The translations under genes were made by a program, and so were the position numbers. DNA of 64,000 nt from Streptomyces sp. S.PNR 29 (GTDB lineage Bacteria > Actinomycetota > Actinomycetes > Streptomycetales > Streptomycetaceae), in NCBI RefSeq assembly GCF_030386795.1, contig NZ_JANUQM010000002.1, forward strand, positions 372,001-436,000. Direction: 5' to 3'. Positions 36,111-44,015 of this stretch are shown here, piece after piece. Below the pieces are notes generated by a model. It was not told the DNA's origin and ran no database searches. It was given only the letters and a program-made list of their open reading frames with translations. Each line of letters begins with the position of its first letter. The stretch's first letter is position 1.

Positions 36111-37298
36111 CACCAGCGCCTGACCCGCCACCACCAGCACCACGTGCTCGCACTCGTCCGCGAACGCAGCGTTCAGCCGTCCGAGTTCGTCCCGGTACCG
36201 CCGTCCCGAGGCCGTGGCCGGCACGATGCCCGACCCCACCTCGTTCGACACGGCGACCACGGTGCGCCGCGTGCCGCGCACCGCCTGAGCCAGCTCCCGC
36301 ACCCGGTCCCTGAGCGCCCGCTCCCCGCCACCGGCCCACTCCGCGTCGTCCCACGCGCCGACGGAGTCCATCGCGTCCGTCAGCCACAACGACAGGCAGT
36401 CGATGAGCAGCGGCGGCCCGTCGTCCTTCAGCAACGGCACCAGGTCGCACGTCTCGGCGGTCCGCCACGACCCCGGCCGCCGCTCCTGGTGCGCCGCGAC
36501 CCGCGACGCCCACTCGGTGTCCCCGTTACGGGACCCACCGGTCGCGACGTACAGCACCTCGGGGAAGGCCTCCAGCCGCCGCTCGGCCTCCACCGACTTC
36601 CCCGACCGTGCCCCGCCCAGCACCAGCGTCCGCCGCGGCACGTCCGGTACGTCCTCGTAGGCGCCCACCTCCAGCGTCGTCCCGTCCGGCACCGCCCGCG
36701 CCCCCGCCGCGGCGAGCCGCCGCCGCAGCTCCGCGCCCGGCGGCACGTCGTGGTCGAGGTGAACGGCGACGACGTCGGTGGTCGGCCCCACCGCTCCCAC
36801 CGCGCGGAGCCTCGCCAGCGCGTCCGGCCGCCCCACGACGTCCGCGAGGACCATGTCGTACGCCTCGGCGGGCGCCTGCAGCCCGGCCGGCGCTCCGCCC
36901 GGCGGCAGATACAGCAGCCGCTGCCCGTCCGGGCCCGTCACCGCGTACCCGGTGCCGGGCGCGTCCATCGCCACCGCCCGCACCCGATGCCCCGTCAGCA
37001 GCGCCAGCTCACGCCCGTCCGGGACCCGCCCGGGCTGCGGCAGCCCCGCCGGCACCTCCACCGCAGGCCCGTCCTGCGGATGCGACAGCAGCACCTGCCG
37101 TACGCCACCCAGGGAACGTCCCGCCCGTGCCGCCGCGAACGCCGCGCCGGGCGTCAGGTCGAGCAGCAGCGCCCCGTCCACGAGCAGCGCGGTGGCCGCC
37201 CGCGCGTCCACGCCGAGCGCCGCCGCACAGGTCGCGCAGGGACAGGAGGGGCGGGGGAGTCCTTCGGGGGTACCGGTGCCGAGCAGTGTCAGTTCCAC
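36099..37298 (-). CDS. cobU: adenosylcobinamide kinase/guanylyltransferase with an N-terminal metallo-hydrolase-like domain
   Basis: 399 residues, about 220 longer than ordinary CobU. The C-terminal part (from about residue 222) is a complete CobU: P-loop LVLGGARSGKS, guanylylated-His context RVAAHQERRPGSWRTAE, DCLSLWLTDAM and VSNEVGSGIVP. The N-terminal part starts MELTLLGTGTPEGLPRPSCPCATC and has the layout of a metallo-beta-lactamase-fold phosphodiesterase, but the HxHxDH motif is replaced by LSHPQDGPA, so that half is probably not catalytic. The gene overlaps the end of the convergent methyltransferase by 12 bases. Confidence 0.9.
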   Translation of the reverse strand: MELTLLGTGTPEGLPRPSCPCATCAAALGVDARAATALLVDGALLLDLTPGAAFAAARAGRSLGGVRQVLLSHPQDGPAVEVPAGLPQPGRVPDGRELALLTGHRVRAVAMDAPGTGYAVTGPDGQRLLYLPPGGAPAGLQAPAEAYDMVLADVVGRPDALARLRAVGAVGPTTDVVAVHLDHDVPPGAELRRRLAAAGARAVPDGTTLEVGAYEDVPDVPRRTLVLGGARSGKSVEAERRLEAFPEVLYVATGGSRNGDTEWASRVAAHQERRPGSWRTAETCDLVPLLKDDGPPLLIDCLSLWLTDAMDSVGAWDDAEWAGGGERALRDRVRELAQAVRGTRRTVVAVSNEVGSGIVPATASGRRYRDELGRLNAAFADECEHVVLVVAGQALVLRG

Positions 37299-37411
37299 GG
37301 ACCCGATTTTCGCTTGTCGGCGTGGCTCTTGCCCGTCCGGCTAGGCTCTGGACAGGAGCCGGACCAAGATCCGGCTTCTGCTCTGCATGTGCTCACATCT
37401 TGGAGGCGTAC

Positions 37412-37624
37412 ATGGCGGCATGGACGTGGCGGTTCGAGACGGCCGACGGGACGGAGGTCCAGCCCGCGGTGCAGCCCGAGGACTTCACCACGCAGGGGGA
37501 TGCCGAGTCGTGGATCGGGGAGCACTGGAAGGCTCTGCAGGAAGGCGGCACGGACCAGGTGCGGCTGTTCGAGGACTCCACGGAGATCTACGGCCCGATG
37601 AGCCTGCACGCGGACCAGGCGTGA
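37412..37624 (+). CDS. small conserved protein
   Basis: 70 residues, acidic, probably a compact fold (MAAWTWRFETADGTEV ... FTTQGDAESWIGEHWKAL ... VRLFEDSTEIYGPMSLH). GGAGG lies five bases before the ATG at 37412. I believe it is a conserved actinobacterial family without known function. It is followed by a hairpin shared with the convergent protease gene. Confidence 0.8.
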   Translation: MAAWTWRFETADGTEVQPAVQPEDFTTQGDAESWIGEHWKALQEGGTDQVRLFEDSTEIYGPMSLHADQA

Positions 37625-37629
37625 ACCGG

Positions 37630-37655
37630 GGGCGGGGGCCTCGCTGCCCCCGCCC
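37630..37655. terminator. hairpin between convergent genes
   Basis: GGGCGGGGGC (37630-37639) and GCCCCCGCCC (37646-37655), loop of six bases, between the stop of the small gene and that of the HtrA-like protease; probably bidirectional. Confidence 0.7.
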
Positions 37656-38719
37656 TACTGCTCACCCAGCGTCACATCCACCGTCCGCTTGTCGCCGTTG
37701 CGCGTGAACGTCACCGTCGTCCTGTCGCCCGGCTTCTGGGCCGCCAGCGCTCCGGCGAGGGAGGTGATGGTGGTGATGTCCGTGTCACCCAGCTTCGTGA
37801 TGACGTCCCCGGGCTCGATGCCCGCCTTGTCGGCCGCGCCACCCCTCATCACCTCGACGACGGCGACCCCGGCGGACTGGTAGGAGTCGTTCACGACCGT
37901 GCGGCCGGTGATGCCGAGCGCCGCCCGGCCCGAGTCGGTGACCCTGCCGTCGCGGACGATCTGGTCCGCGATCGTCTTCACCGTCGACGCCGGGATCGCG
38001 AACCCGATGCCGGGCGCGGCGTCGTCCCCGAGGCCGGGATCGGTCGCGGCGAGCGTCGGGATGCCGATGACCTGCCCGTCGAGGTTCACCAGGGCGCCGC
38101 CGCTGTTGCCGGGGTTGATGGCCGCCGAGGTCTGCACCATGTTGGCGAGTGTCGCGCCCGTACCGCCGTCGCCGGTGCTCTCGGTGACGGTCCGTCCGGT
38201 CGCCGAGACGATGCCCTGCGTCACGCTGGAGGACAGACCGAGCGGCGAGCCCATGGCGAGGACGATCTGCCCGACCTCCACCTTCGTGGAGTCCCCGAAC
38301 CGGGCGCCCTTCAGCCCGTCCGGCGCTTTGTCCAGCTTGATGACGGCGAGGTCCTGCTGAGGATAGGAGGAGACGAGCGTCGCGGTGAGGGCGTCCTCGC
38401 TGTTGGCGGTCGTCACCCGGAAGGTCCGCTCGTCGCCGACGACGTGCGCGTTGGTGACGATGTGCCCCTCGCCGTCGTACACCACCCCCGAGCCGAGATC
38501 GCCGCGGCCCCGGATCTGCACGACCGACGGCAGGACGTCCCTGATCACCCGCTTGTAGTCGCTCTCCAGGTCGCTGTCCTGCATCGGCACCGCGGCCGCC
38601 CGCCGGGTCGTGCTCTCCCCCTCGCCCGCGGAGCCGGAGCCGGTGCACCCGGTGACGAGGGCGGCGAAACAGACGAGCGCGGCGAGCAGCCGTGGGGCAC
38701 GGGTGCGGGAAGCGTCCAT
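37655..38719 (-). CDS. HtrA/DegP-like serine protease lipoprotein with PDZ domain
   Basis: 354 residues. The signal sequence ends in the lipobox LVTGC (Cys25), so the protein is anchored to the outer face of the membrane. The S1C protease domain has His in VTNAHVVGD, Asp in PQQDLAVIKL and Ser in INPGNSGGALV. A PDZ domain occupies the C-terminal 90 residues (GVAVVEVMRGGAADKAGIEPGDVITKLGD). These enzymes degrade misfolded envelope proteins. The ATG at 38719 fits the signal peptide. It has three spaced palindromes upstream (38720-39033), and neighbours linked to envelope stress (psp genes). Confidence 0.92.
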   Translation of the reverse strand: MDASRTRAPRLLAALVCFAALVTGCTGSGSAGEGESTTRRAAAVPMQDSDLESDYKRVIRDVLPSVVQIRGRGDLGSGVVYDGEGHIVTNAHVVGDERTFRVTTANSEDALTATLVSSYPQQDLAVIKLDKAPDGLKGARFGDSTKVEVGQIVLAMGSPLGLSSSVTQGIVSATGRTVTESTGDGGTGATLANMVQTSAAINPGNSGGALVNLDGQVIGIPTLAATDPGLGDDAAPGIGFAIPASTVKTIADQIVRDGRVTDSGRAALGITGRTVVNDSYQSAGVAVVEVMRGGAADKAGIEPGDVITKLGDTDITTITSLAGALAAQKPGDRTTVTFTRNGDKRTVDVTLGEQ

Positions 38720-39033
38720 GCCCAGAGTGTCACCGCGGGGCGCCCGCCCGGCCCCCGGTGCACGCCCGAACGGGCTTCGGCCCCGTACTCCGCGCAGGTC
38801 CGGGTTCTCGGTGGCGGTGTCCGTGGAGACGGGCATGCGGTGCCGGGTGCTGGGGAGGCGGCGGCCGGTGGCGCAGGGGGCCCTGGTGCACGCCCGGACG
38901 GGTTTCCGCAGCCGGCGCGGCGCGGCTGCTCGACCTTCCCGGCCACCGCAGCGCCGGGCAGGTCGCAACACACAGCGAAGGGGGGCGGCCGGTGGTGCAG
39001 GGGGCCTGGCCCCGGTGAGTGCCCGTACGGGCT
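38720..39033. repeat. three palindromes at about 128-base spacing upstream of the protease
   Basis: The 314-base gap holds GCCCGAACGGGC (38764-38775), GCCCGGACGGGT (38892-38903) and GCCCGTACGGGC (39021-39032), 128 and 129 bases apart. Flanking sequences are also similar (for example GCGGCCGGTGG then GCAGGGGGCC before the second and third), so the gap is a decayed direct repeat with one palindrome per unit. No gene is seen in it. Confidence 0.65.
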
Positions 39034-39822
39034 TCAGCCCCGCACGCCGCACAGGTGCAGCAGCGCCGCCACCCCGCGATACGGGTCCGTGCGCCCGGCC
39101 CGCTCCTCCACCGCCAGCAGTGTCTCCACGTCGGCCGGGATCTCCGCCCCGTCCGCCGCCGTGTCCGTGAAGACCCGCACGCCGTACCAGGTGTGCAGCG
39201 GCGCCCCGATCCCCGCGAGCGTGGCCGTCAGCGTGGCCAGCCGGTCGGCCCGTACATCGAGCCCCAGCCGGTTGCGGTAGGCGGTGGTGTCGAAGGCCGC
39301 CAGCGCCCCGGCCCAGTCGCCGGACAGGCCCGGCCGCATGGCGAGGGCGTCGCCGTTGCGGACCAGCAGCGACAGCAGCCCGCCCTGGGCGAGCATCCGC
39401 GCCAGCCCCGCCAGCAGCGGGTCCGGCTCCTCGACGTACATGAGCACGCCGTGGCACAGCACCACGTCGAAGCTGCCCGGCAGGAAGTGCACGCCGGTGT
39501 CCCGGCCGTCCCCCTCGACGATCCGCATCCGCTCCCGGATGCCCTCCGGCTCACCGGCGAGCGCCTCGCGGGCGGCGGCGATCATCTTCGGGTCCCGTTC
39601 CACCCCGGTGACCTTGTGTCCCGCCCGGGCCAGCCGCAGCGCCTGCGTACCCTGCCCCATGCCGACGTCGAGCACCCGCAGACGCTGCCCGACCGGGAAC
39701 CGCCCGGCTATCTGCTCCTCCAGCTGGCGGGCCACCAGCTCCTGCCGTACGACGTCACGCAGCCCGCCCGTCCTGCTGAGCCAGGCGTCCGCCGCACCCC
39801 CGGAAAACGGCGTCGTGGTCAG
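39034..39822 (-). CDS. class I SAM-dependent methyltransferase, probably starting at CTG
   Basis: About 262 residues if translation starts at the CTG at 39822. Motif I is LRVLDVGMGQGTQAL, then KVTGVERDPKMI and FDVVLCHGVLMYVEEPDP; close to CmoM/SmtA-like tRNA methyltransferases in layout, though the substrate is unknown. The next in-frame start (GTG 39735) would remove 29 residues that read as genuine protein (TTTPFSGGAADAWLSRTGGL). The CTG overlaps the stop of the preceding DUF3043 gene (CTGA) and has GGAG seven bases upstream, as expected for a coupled gene. Confidence 0.8.
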   Translation of the reverse strand: MTTTPFSGGAADAWLSRTGGLRDVVRQELVARQLEEQIAGRFPVGQRLRVLDVGMGQGTQALRLARAGHKVTGVERDPKMIAAAREALAGEPEGIRERMRIVEGDGRDTGVHFLPGSFDVVLCHGVLMYVEEPDPLLAGLARMLAQGGLLSLLVRNGDALAMRPGLSGDWAGALAAFDTTAYRNRLGLDVRADRLATLTATLAGIGAPLHTWYGVRVFTDTAADGAEIPADVETLLAVEERAGRTDPYRGVAALLHLCGVRG

Positions 39823-40418
39823 GGCCGCTCTCCGCGCTTGACCTGCGGCTTCGGCAGCCGGAGCCGACGCATCTGGAGCGAGCGCATCAGCGCGTAGGCG
39901 ATCGCGCCCCGCTTGTTGTCACTGGGGAAGCGCTCGTTGAGCCGCTTCTTCAGCCGGAACGCGGTGACGAACGAGTCGAGCACGATCAGCACGATCACGA
40001 CGAGCCACAGCAGCAGCGCGATGTTCTGCAGCGCGGCCACCCGGACCATGCTCAGCACGAGGATGACCACGGCCATGGGCAGGAAGAACTCCGCGATGTT
40101 GAACCGCGAGTCGATGAAGTCGCGCGCGAACTTGCGGACCGGGCCCTTGTCGCGGGCCGGCAGATACCGCTCGTCACCACCCGCCAGCGCCTGACGCTGC
40201 CGGTCCAGCGCGGCACGGCGCTCCTCGCGCTGCCGCTTGGCGGCCTCCTTGCGCGTCATCGACGTGTTGGCGACGCTGCGGCGCTGGGACTGGGCCTCAC
40301 TGCGCTTGGGCGTGGGCCGGCCCTTAGGGGCCTGCGGGTCGCGGGGCTGCTTGGAGAAGTTCACCGGCGCCTTGTCGGCGGCCGGGGCCTTCTCTTCCTT
40401 GGCACGGCTACGGAACAC
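39819..40418 (-). CDS. DUF3043 membrane protein
   Basis: About 199 residues: a very basic N-terminal half (SEAQSQRRSVANTSMTRKEA and RQREERRAALDRQRQ) followed by two adjacent transmembrane helices (NIAEFFLPMAVVILVLSMV and IALLLWLVVIVLIVL) and a basic C-terminal tail. This is the DUF3043 family of actinobacteria, function unknown. The GTG at 40418 (start VFRSRAKEEKAP) is the likely start; an ATG at 40448 and one at 40535 are alternatives. Its stop overlaps the start of the methyltransferase, so the two form an operon. Confidence 0.82.
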   Translation of the reverse strand: MFRSRAKEEKAPAADKAPVNFSKQPRDPQAPKGRPTPKRSEAQSQRRSVANTSMTRKEAAKRQREERRAALDRQRQALAGGDERYLPARDKGPVRKFARDFIDSRFNIAEFFLPMAVVILVLSMVRVAALQNIALLLWLVVIVLIVLDSFVTAFRLKKRLNERFPSDNKRGAIAYALMRSLQMRRLRLPKPQVKRGERP

Positions 40419-40723
40419 AAAACCCAAGGGTAAGCGCTTGACGGGCATGGGCCCCAGCCCCGCGGGGAACGATCCGGCAACACCAGTCGTCTGTAAAGGG
40501 ACAGAGGGGACGTTGCGTACGTCTTCCGGGTCCACGTCCGGGCACCTCTCCGGACGCCCCGGGGACCACCTACTCCCTACGCCGGAGCGGAAGGCCGCGC
40601 AGTCGTCCTTGGGGATGAGCCCATCCGTCCCCGAACAGTGCGGTAATGGAAGCAGGGCCCGTACTGTGGGTTCTGTCGCAGGAGCTGGAGCTGGAGTCCG
40701 TCAGAAGGGGGCGCGCGAAGCCC

Positions 40724-41521
40724 ATGAGCGGTGTCATGAAGCGTATGGGGATGATCTTCCGCGCGAAGGCGAACAAGGCCCTTGACCGGGCCGAGGACCC
40801 GCGCGAGACCCTCGATTACTCGTACCAGAAGCAGCTGGAGCTGCTCCAGAAGGTCCGCCGCGGCGTCGCGGACGTGGCCACGTCGCGCAAGCGCCTGGAA
40901 CTCCAGCTCAACCAGCTGCAGCAGCAGTCCACCAAGCTGGAGGACCAGGGCCGCAAGGCGCTCGCGCTGGGCCGGGAGGACCTCGCCCGTGAGGCGCTGT
41001 CGCGCAAGGCCGCGCTCCAGCAGCAGGTGACCGACCTGGAGACCCAGCACGCCACGCTCCAGGGCGAGGAGGAGAAGCTCACCCTGGCGGCCCAGCGACT
41101 CCAGGCCAAGGTCGACGCCTTCCGCACCAAGAAGGAGACGATCAAGGCCACGTACACGGCGGCGCAGGCCCAGACCCGGATCGGCGAGGCCTTCTCCGGC
41201 ATCTCCGAGGAGATGGGCGACGTCGGCCTGGCCATCCAGCGCGCCGAGGACAAGACCGCCCAGCTCCAGGCCAGGGCCGGCGCGATCGACGAACTCCTCG
41301 CCTCCGGCGCCCTCGACGACCCCTCCGGCATGCACAAGGACGACATCCAGGCCGAGCTGGACCGGCTCTCCGGTGGTACGGATGTAGAGCTGGAGCTGCA
41401 GCGCATGAAGGCGGAACTGGCCGGCGGCACGACCGGCGGGCAGCAGGCCATCGAAGGTGGCACGAACCAGCCGCAGTCCCAGCAGCAGCCGCAGGACACC
41501 CCACGCTTCGACAAGCAGTAG
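40724..41521 (+). CDS. pspA: phage-shock-protein A / IM30 family membrane-protecting protein
   Basis: 265 residues, almost wholly helical coiled coil. The typical PspA start MSGVMKRMGMIFRAKANKALDRAEDPRETL carries the amphipathic helix that binds stressed membranes; the central coiled coil runs from about 30 to 200. The C-terminal tail is Gln/Gly-rich and disordered. ESCRT-III-like oligomers of this family maintain membrane integrity. The ATG at 40724 is preceded by GCGCGCGAAGCCC; ATG at 40736 is another option. Directly followed by pspAA. Confidence 0.95.
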   Translation: MSGVMKRMGMIFRAKANKALDRAEDPRETLDYSYQKQLELLQKVRRGVADVATSRKRLELQLNQLQQQSTKLEDQGRKALALGREDLAREALSRKAALQQQVTDLETQHATLQGEEEKLTLAAQRLQAKVDAFRTKKETIKATYTAAQAQTRIGEAFSGISEEMGDVGLAIQRAEDKTAQLQARAGAIDELLASGALDDPSGMHKDDIQAELDRLSGGTDVELELQRMKAELAGGTTGGQQAIEGGTNQPQSQQQPQDTPRFDKQ

Positions 41522-41543
41522 GGCCCACGCCTAGGAGGGCGGC

Positions 41544-41831
41544 ATGATCGTACGGATCATGGGGGAGGGGCAGGTGACGCTGGACGACGTCCACCTCACC
41601 GAACTGAACAAGCTGGACGACGAACTCCTGGCCGAGATGGAGAACGGAGACGGCCCCGGCTTCCGCCGCACCCTTCAGGCCCTCCTGACCAAGGTCCGCG
41701 ACCTGGGCGAACCGCTCCCCGACGACTCCCTCGCACCATCGGAACTGATCCTGCCGGCACCGGACGCCACGCTGGAGGACGTACGGCAGCTGCTGAGCGA
41801 CGACGGCCTGATCCCGGGCGGCACACCGTAG
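41544..41831 (+). CDS. pspAA: PspA-associated protein PspAA
   Basis: 95 residues beginning MIVRIMGEGQVTLDDVHLTELNKLDDELL, the characteristic PspAA start. It is a small helical protein encoded next to pspA in actinobacteria and thought to work with PspA. GGAGG lies five bases before the ATG at 41544 and only 22 bases separate it from pspA, so they are co-transcribed. Confidence 0.9.
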   Translation: MIVRIMGEGQVTLDDVHLTELNKLDDELLAEMENGDGPGFRRTLQALLTKVRDLGEPLPDDSLAPSELILPAPDATLEDVRQLLSDDGLIPGGTP

Positions 41832-41929
41832 CGGACACCCCGTGGCGGCGGGCCGCGTCCGCCGCCCCGCACGGCCCCCGCGCCGGGCCCCCGACGGCCC
41901 GACACCCGGCCCGGCTACCGTAAACCCCC

Positions 41930-43150
41930 GTGAGCACACTGGAGCGCGCCCGAGGCCGCCTGCGAGCACACCCCTCGGCGATGGACGCGGCGCTGGCGGC
42001 GGGCGTACTGGCGTGCATGGTCGCCGGGTCGTTCGCCGACCCGCACGGCCCCGAGGGCGTCACCTGGGGCGTGCGGACCCCCGACTCGCTCAGCCTGCTC
42101 CTGATGACCCTCGGCGCCGCGGCGCTCGTCTTCCGCCGCCGCGCCCCCATGACGGTCCTCGCCCTCACCGGCACCGTCTCCCTCATCGAGTCCGTCACCG
42201 GCGACCCCCGCGCCCCCGTCGCCATGTCCGCCGTCATCGCCCTCTACACCGTCGCCTCCACCACCGACCGTCCCACCACCTGGCGCGTCGGCCTGCTCAC
42301 CATGACCGTGCTCACCGGCGCCGCCATGCTCGCCGGCCCCCTGCCCTGGTACGCCCAGGAGAACCTCGGCATCTTCGCCTGGACCGGCATCGGCGCCACC
42401 GCGGGCGACGCCGTCCGCAGCCGCCGTGCCTTCATCCAGGCCATCCGCGAGCGGGCCGAGCGTGCCGAGCGCACCCGCGAGGAGGAGGCCCGCCGCCGCG
42501 TCGCCGAGGAACGCCTCCGCATAGCCCGCGACCTGCACGACGTCGTCGCCCACCACATCGCCCTGGTCAACGTGCAGGCGGGAGTCGCCGCGCACGTCAT
42601 GGACAAGCGGCCCGACCAGGCCAAGCAGGCCCTCGCCCATGTACGGGAGGCCAGCCGCTCGGCGCTCGACGAACTCCGCGCCACCGTCGGGCTGCTCCGC
42701 CAGTCCGACGACCCCGAGGCCCCCACCGAACCCGCCCCGGGTCTCGACCGCCTCGACGAACTCGTCGGCACCTTCCGCAGCGCCGGCCTCCACGTCGAGG
42801 TCGCCCGCGCCGACCAGGGCACCACCCTCCCCGCCGCCGTGGACCTGGCCGCCTACCGCATCATCCAGGAGGCCCTCACCAACGTGCAGAAGCATGCCGG
42901 TACCGAGGCGAAGGCGGAGGTCAGCGTGGTACGCGTCGGACCGGACATCGAGGTCACCGTCCTCGACAACGGCACCGGCGAGGACCACGACCCCGGCTCC
43001 GGCGGCGGACACGGGCTGCTCGGGATGCGGGAGCGCGTCGCCGCCCTGCGCGGCACCCTCACCACCGGTCCCCGCTACGGCGGCGGCTTCCGCGTCCATG
43101 CGATCCTGCCGGTCGACAACCGCACACGCCCCGACGAGGACCCCGCATGA
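41930..43150 (+). CDS. NarL-type sensor histidine kinase
   Basis: 406 residues: about five transmembrane helices in the first 165 residues, a coiled-coil linker (RERAERAERTREEEARRRVAEERL), the HisKA_3 phospho-acceptor motif RDLHDVVAHHIALVN and a C-terminal HATPase (QEALTNVQKHAG, GHGLLGMRERVAALRG). There is no large periplasmic sensor domain, so it may sense membrane state, as intramembrane kinases of the LiaS/DesK type do. Start GTG at 41930. Its stop overlaps the start of the regulator gene (ATGA). Confidence 0.93.
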   Translation: MSTLERARGRLRAHPSAMDAALAAGVLACMVAGSFADPHGPEGVTWGVRTPDSLSLLLMTLGAAALVFRRRAPMTVLALTGTVSLIESVTGDPRAPVAMSAVIALYTVASTTDRPTTWRVGLLTMTVLTGAAMLAGPLPWYAQENLGIFAWTGIGATAGDAVRSRRAFIQAIRERAERAERTREEEARRRVAEERLRIARDLHDVVAHHIALVNVQAGVAAHVMDKRPDQAKQALAHVREASRSALDELRATVGLLRQSDDPEAPTEPAPGLDRLDELVGTFRSAGLHVEVARADQGTTLPAAVDLAAYRIIQEALTNVQKHAGTEAKAEVSVVRVGPDIEVTVLDNGTGEDHDPGSGGGHGLLGMRERVAALRGTLTTGPRYGGGFRVHAILPVDNRTRPDEDPA

Positions 43151-43830
43151 CGATCCGTGTCCTGCTCGCCGACGACCAGGCGCTGCTGCGCAGCGCCTTC
43201 CGTGTGCTGGTCGACTCCGAGCCCGACATGGAGGTGGTCGGCGAGGCCTCCGACGGCGCCGAGGCGGTGCGGCTGGCCAAGGAGCAGCGGGCCGACGTCG
43301 TGCTCATGGACATCCGGATGCCGGGGACCGACGGCCTCGCCGCGACCCGCATGATCGGCGCCGACCCCGACCTGGCCCAGGTCCGGGTGGTCATCCTGAC
43401 CACCTTCGAGGTCGACGACTACGTCGTGCAGTCGCTGCGCGCCGGCGCGTCCGGCTTCCTCGGCAAGGGCTCCGAGCCCGAGGAACTGCTCAGCGCCATC
43501 CGGGTCGCGGCCGGCGGGGAGGCGCTGCTGTCCCCGGCGGCCACCAAGGGCCTGATCGCCCGCTTCCTCGCCCAGGAGGGCACCGCCGACGAGGACCGCG
43601 ACCCCGCCCGCGCCGAGCGGCTCGGCGCGCTGACCGTGCGGGAGCGAGAGGTGCTGGTGCAGGTCGCCGGCGGGCTCTCCAACGACGAGATCGCCGAGCG
43701 TCTGGAGGTCAGCCCGCTCACGGTCAAGACACACGTCAACCGGGCCATGGCCAAGCTGGGCGCCCGGGACCGGGCACAGCTCGTGGTGATCGCGTACGAA
43801 TCGGGTCTGGTCCGTCCGAGGGTGGAGTGA
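43147..43830 (+). CDS. NarL/LuxR-type response regulator
   Basis: 227 residues: receiver domain with the acidic pair DD near residue 10, phospho-acceptor Asp in VVLMDIRMPG and Lys in FLGKGSEPEE, then a LuxR-type HTH (LTVREREVLVQVAGGLSNDEIAERLEVSPLTVKTH is the region, residues about 160-195). Translationally coupled to the kinase gene by ATGA. Neighbouring pspA and RND genes are plausible targets. Confidence 0.95.
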   Translation: MTIRVLLADDQALLRSAFRVLVDSEPDMEVVGEASDGAEAVRLAKEQRADVVLMDIRMPGTDGLAATRMIGADPDLAQVRVVILTTFEVDDYVVQSLRAGASGFLGKGSEPEELLSAIRVAAGGEALLSPAATKGLIARFLAQEGTADEDRDPARAERLGALTVREREVLVQVAGGLSNDEIAERLEVSPLTVKTHVNRAMAKLGARDRAQLVVIAYESGLVRPRVE

Positions 43831-43892
43831 GCTCCACCCCCCGTACTGCGCCCGGAGTATGTGCCGTGTGAGGAAATGGACTTGAGGCCTAC

Positions 43893-43936
43893 AAGTGCGG
43901 CGCTCTCCATGGCTCAGGGTGTAAGTGCGGGCGCTC
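43893..43936 (+). promoter_or_regulatory. 30-bp spaced direct repeat upstream of the RND gene
   Basis: AAGTGCGGCGCTC (43893-43905) and AAGTGCGGGCGCTC (43923-43936), start to start 30 bases (about three helical turns), 80-120 bases before the RND start codon. The spacing on one face of DNA suggests a protein-binding site, for example for the adjacent response regulator; this is inference. Confidence 0.4.
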
Positions 43937-44015
43937 ACATGTGCTTCACAAGAGCGCAAGAAGTCCGAACGCCTGCTTCCGCTTCTGCCGCTCACAGAAG
44001 AGAGACCCTTCATCC

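Noticed and set aside
38719..39457. Extension of the HtrA-like gene to an upstream start with over 200 extra residues
   Set aside because: The extra sequence is Arg/Gly/Ala-rich noise, while the start at 38719 yields a perfect lipoprotein signal peptide.
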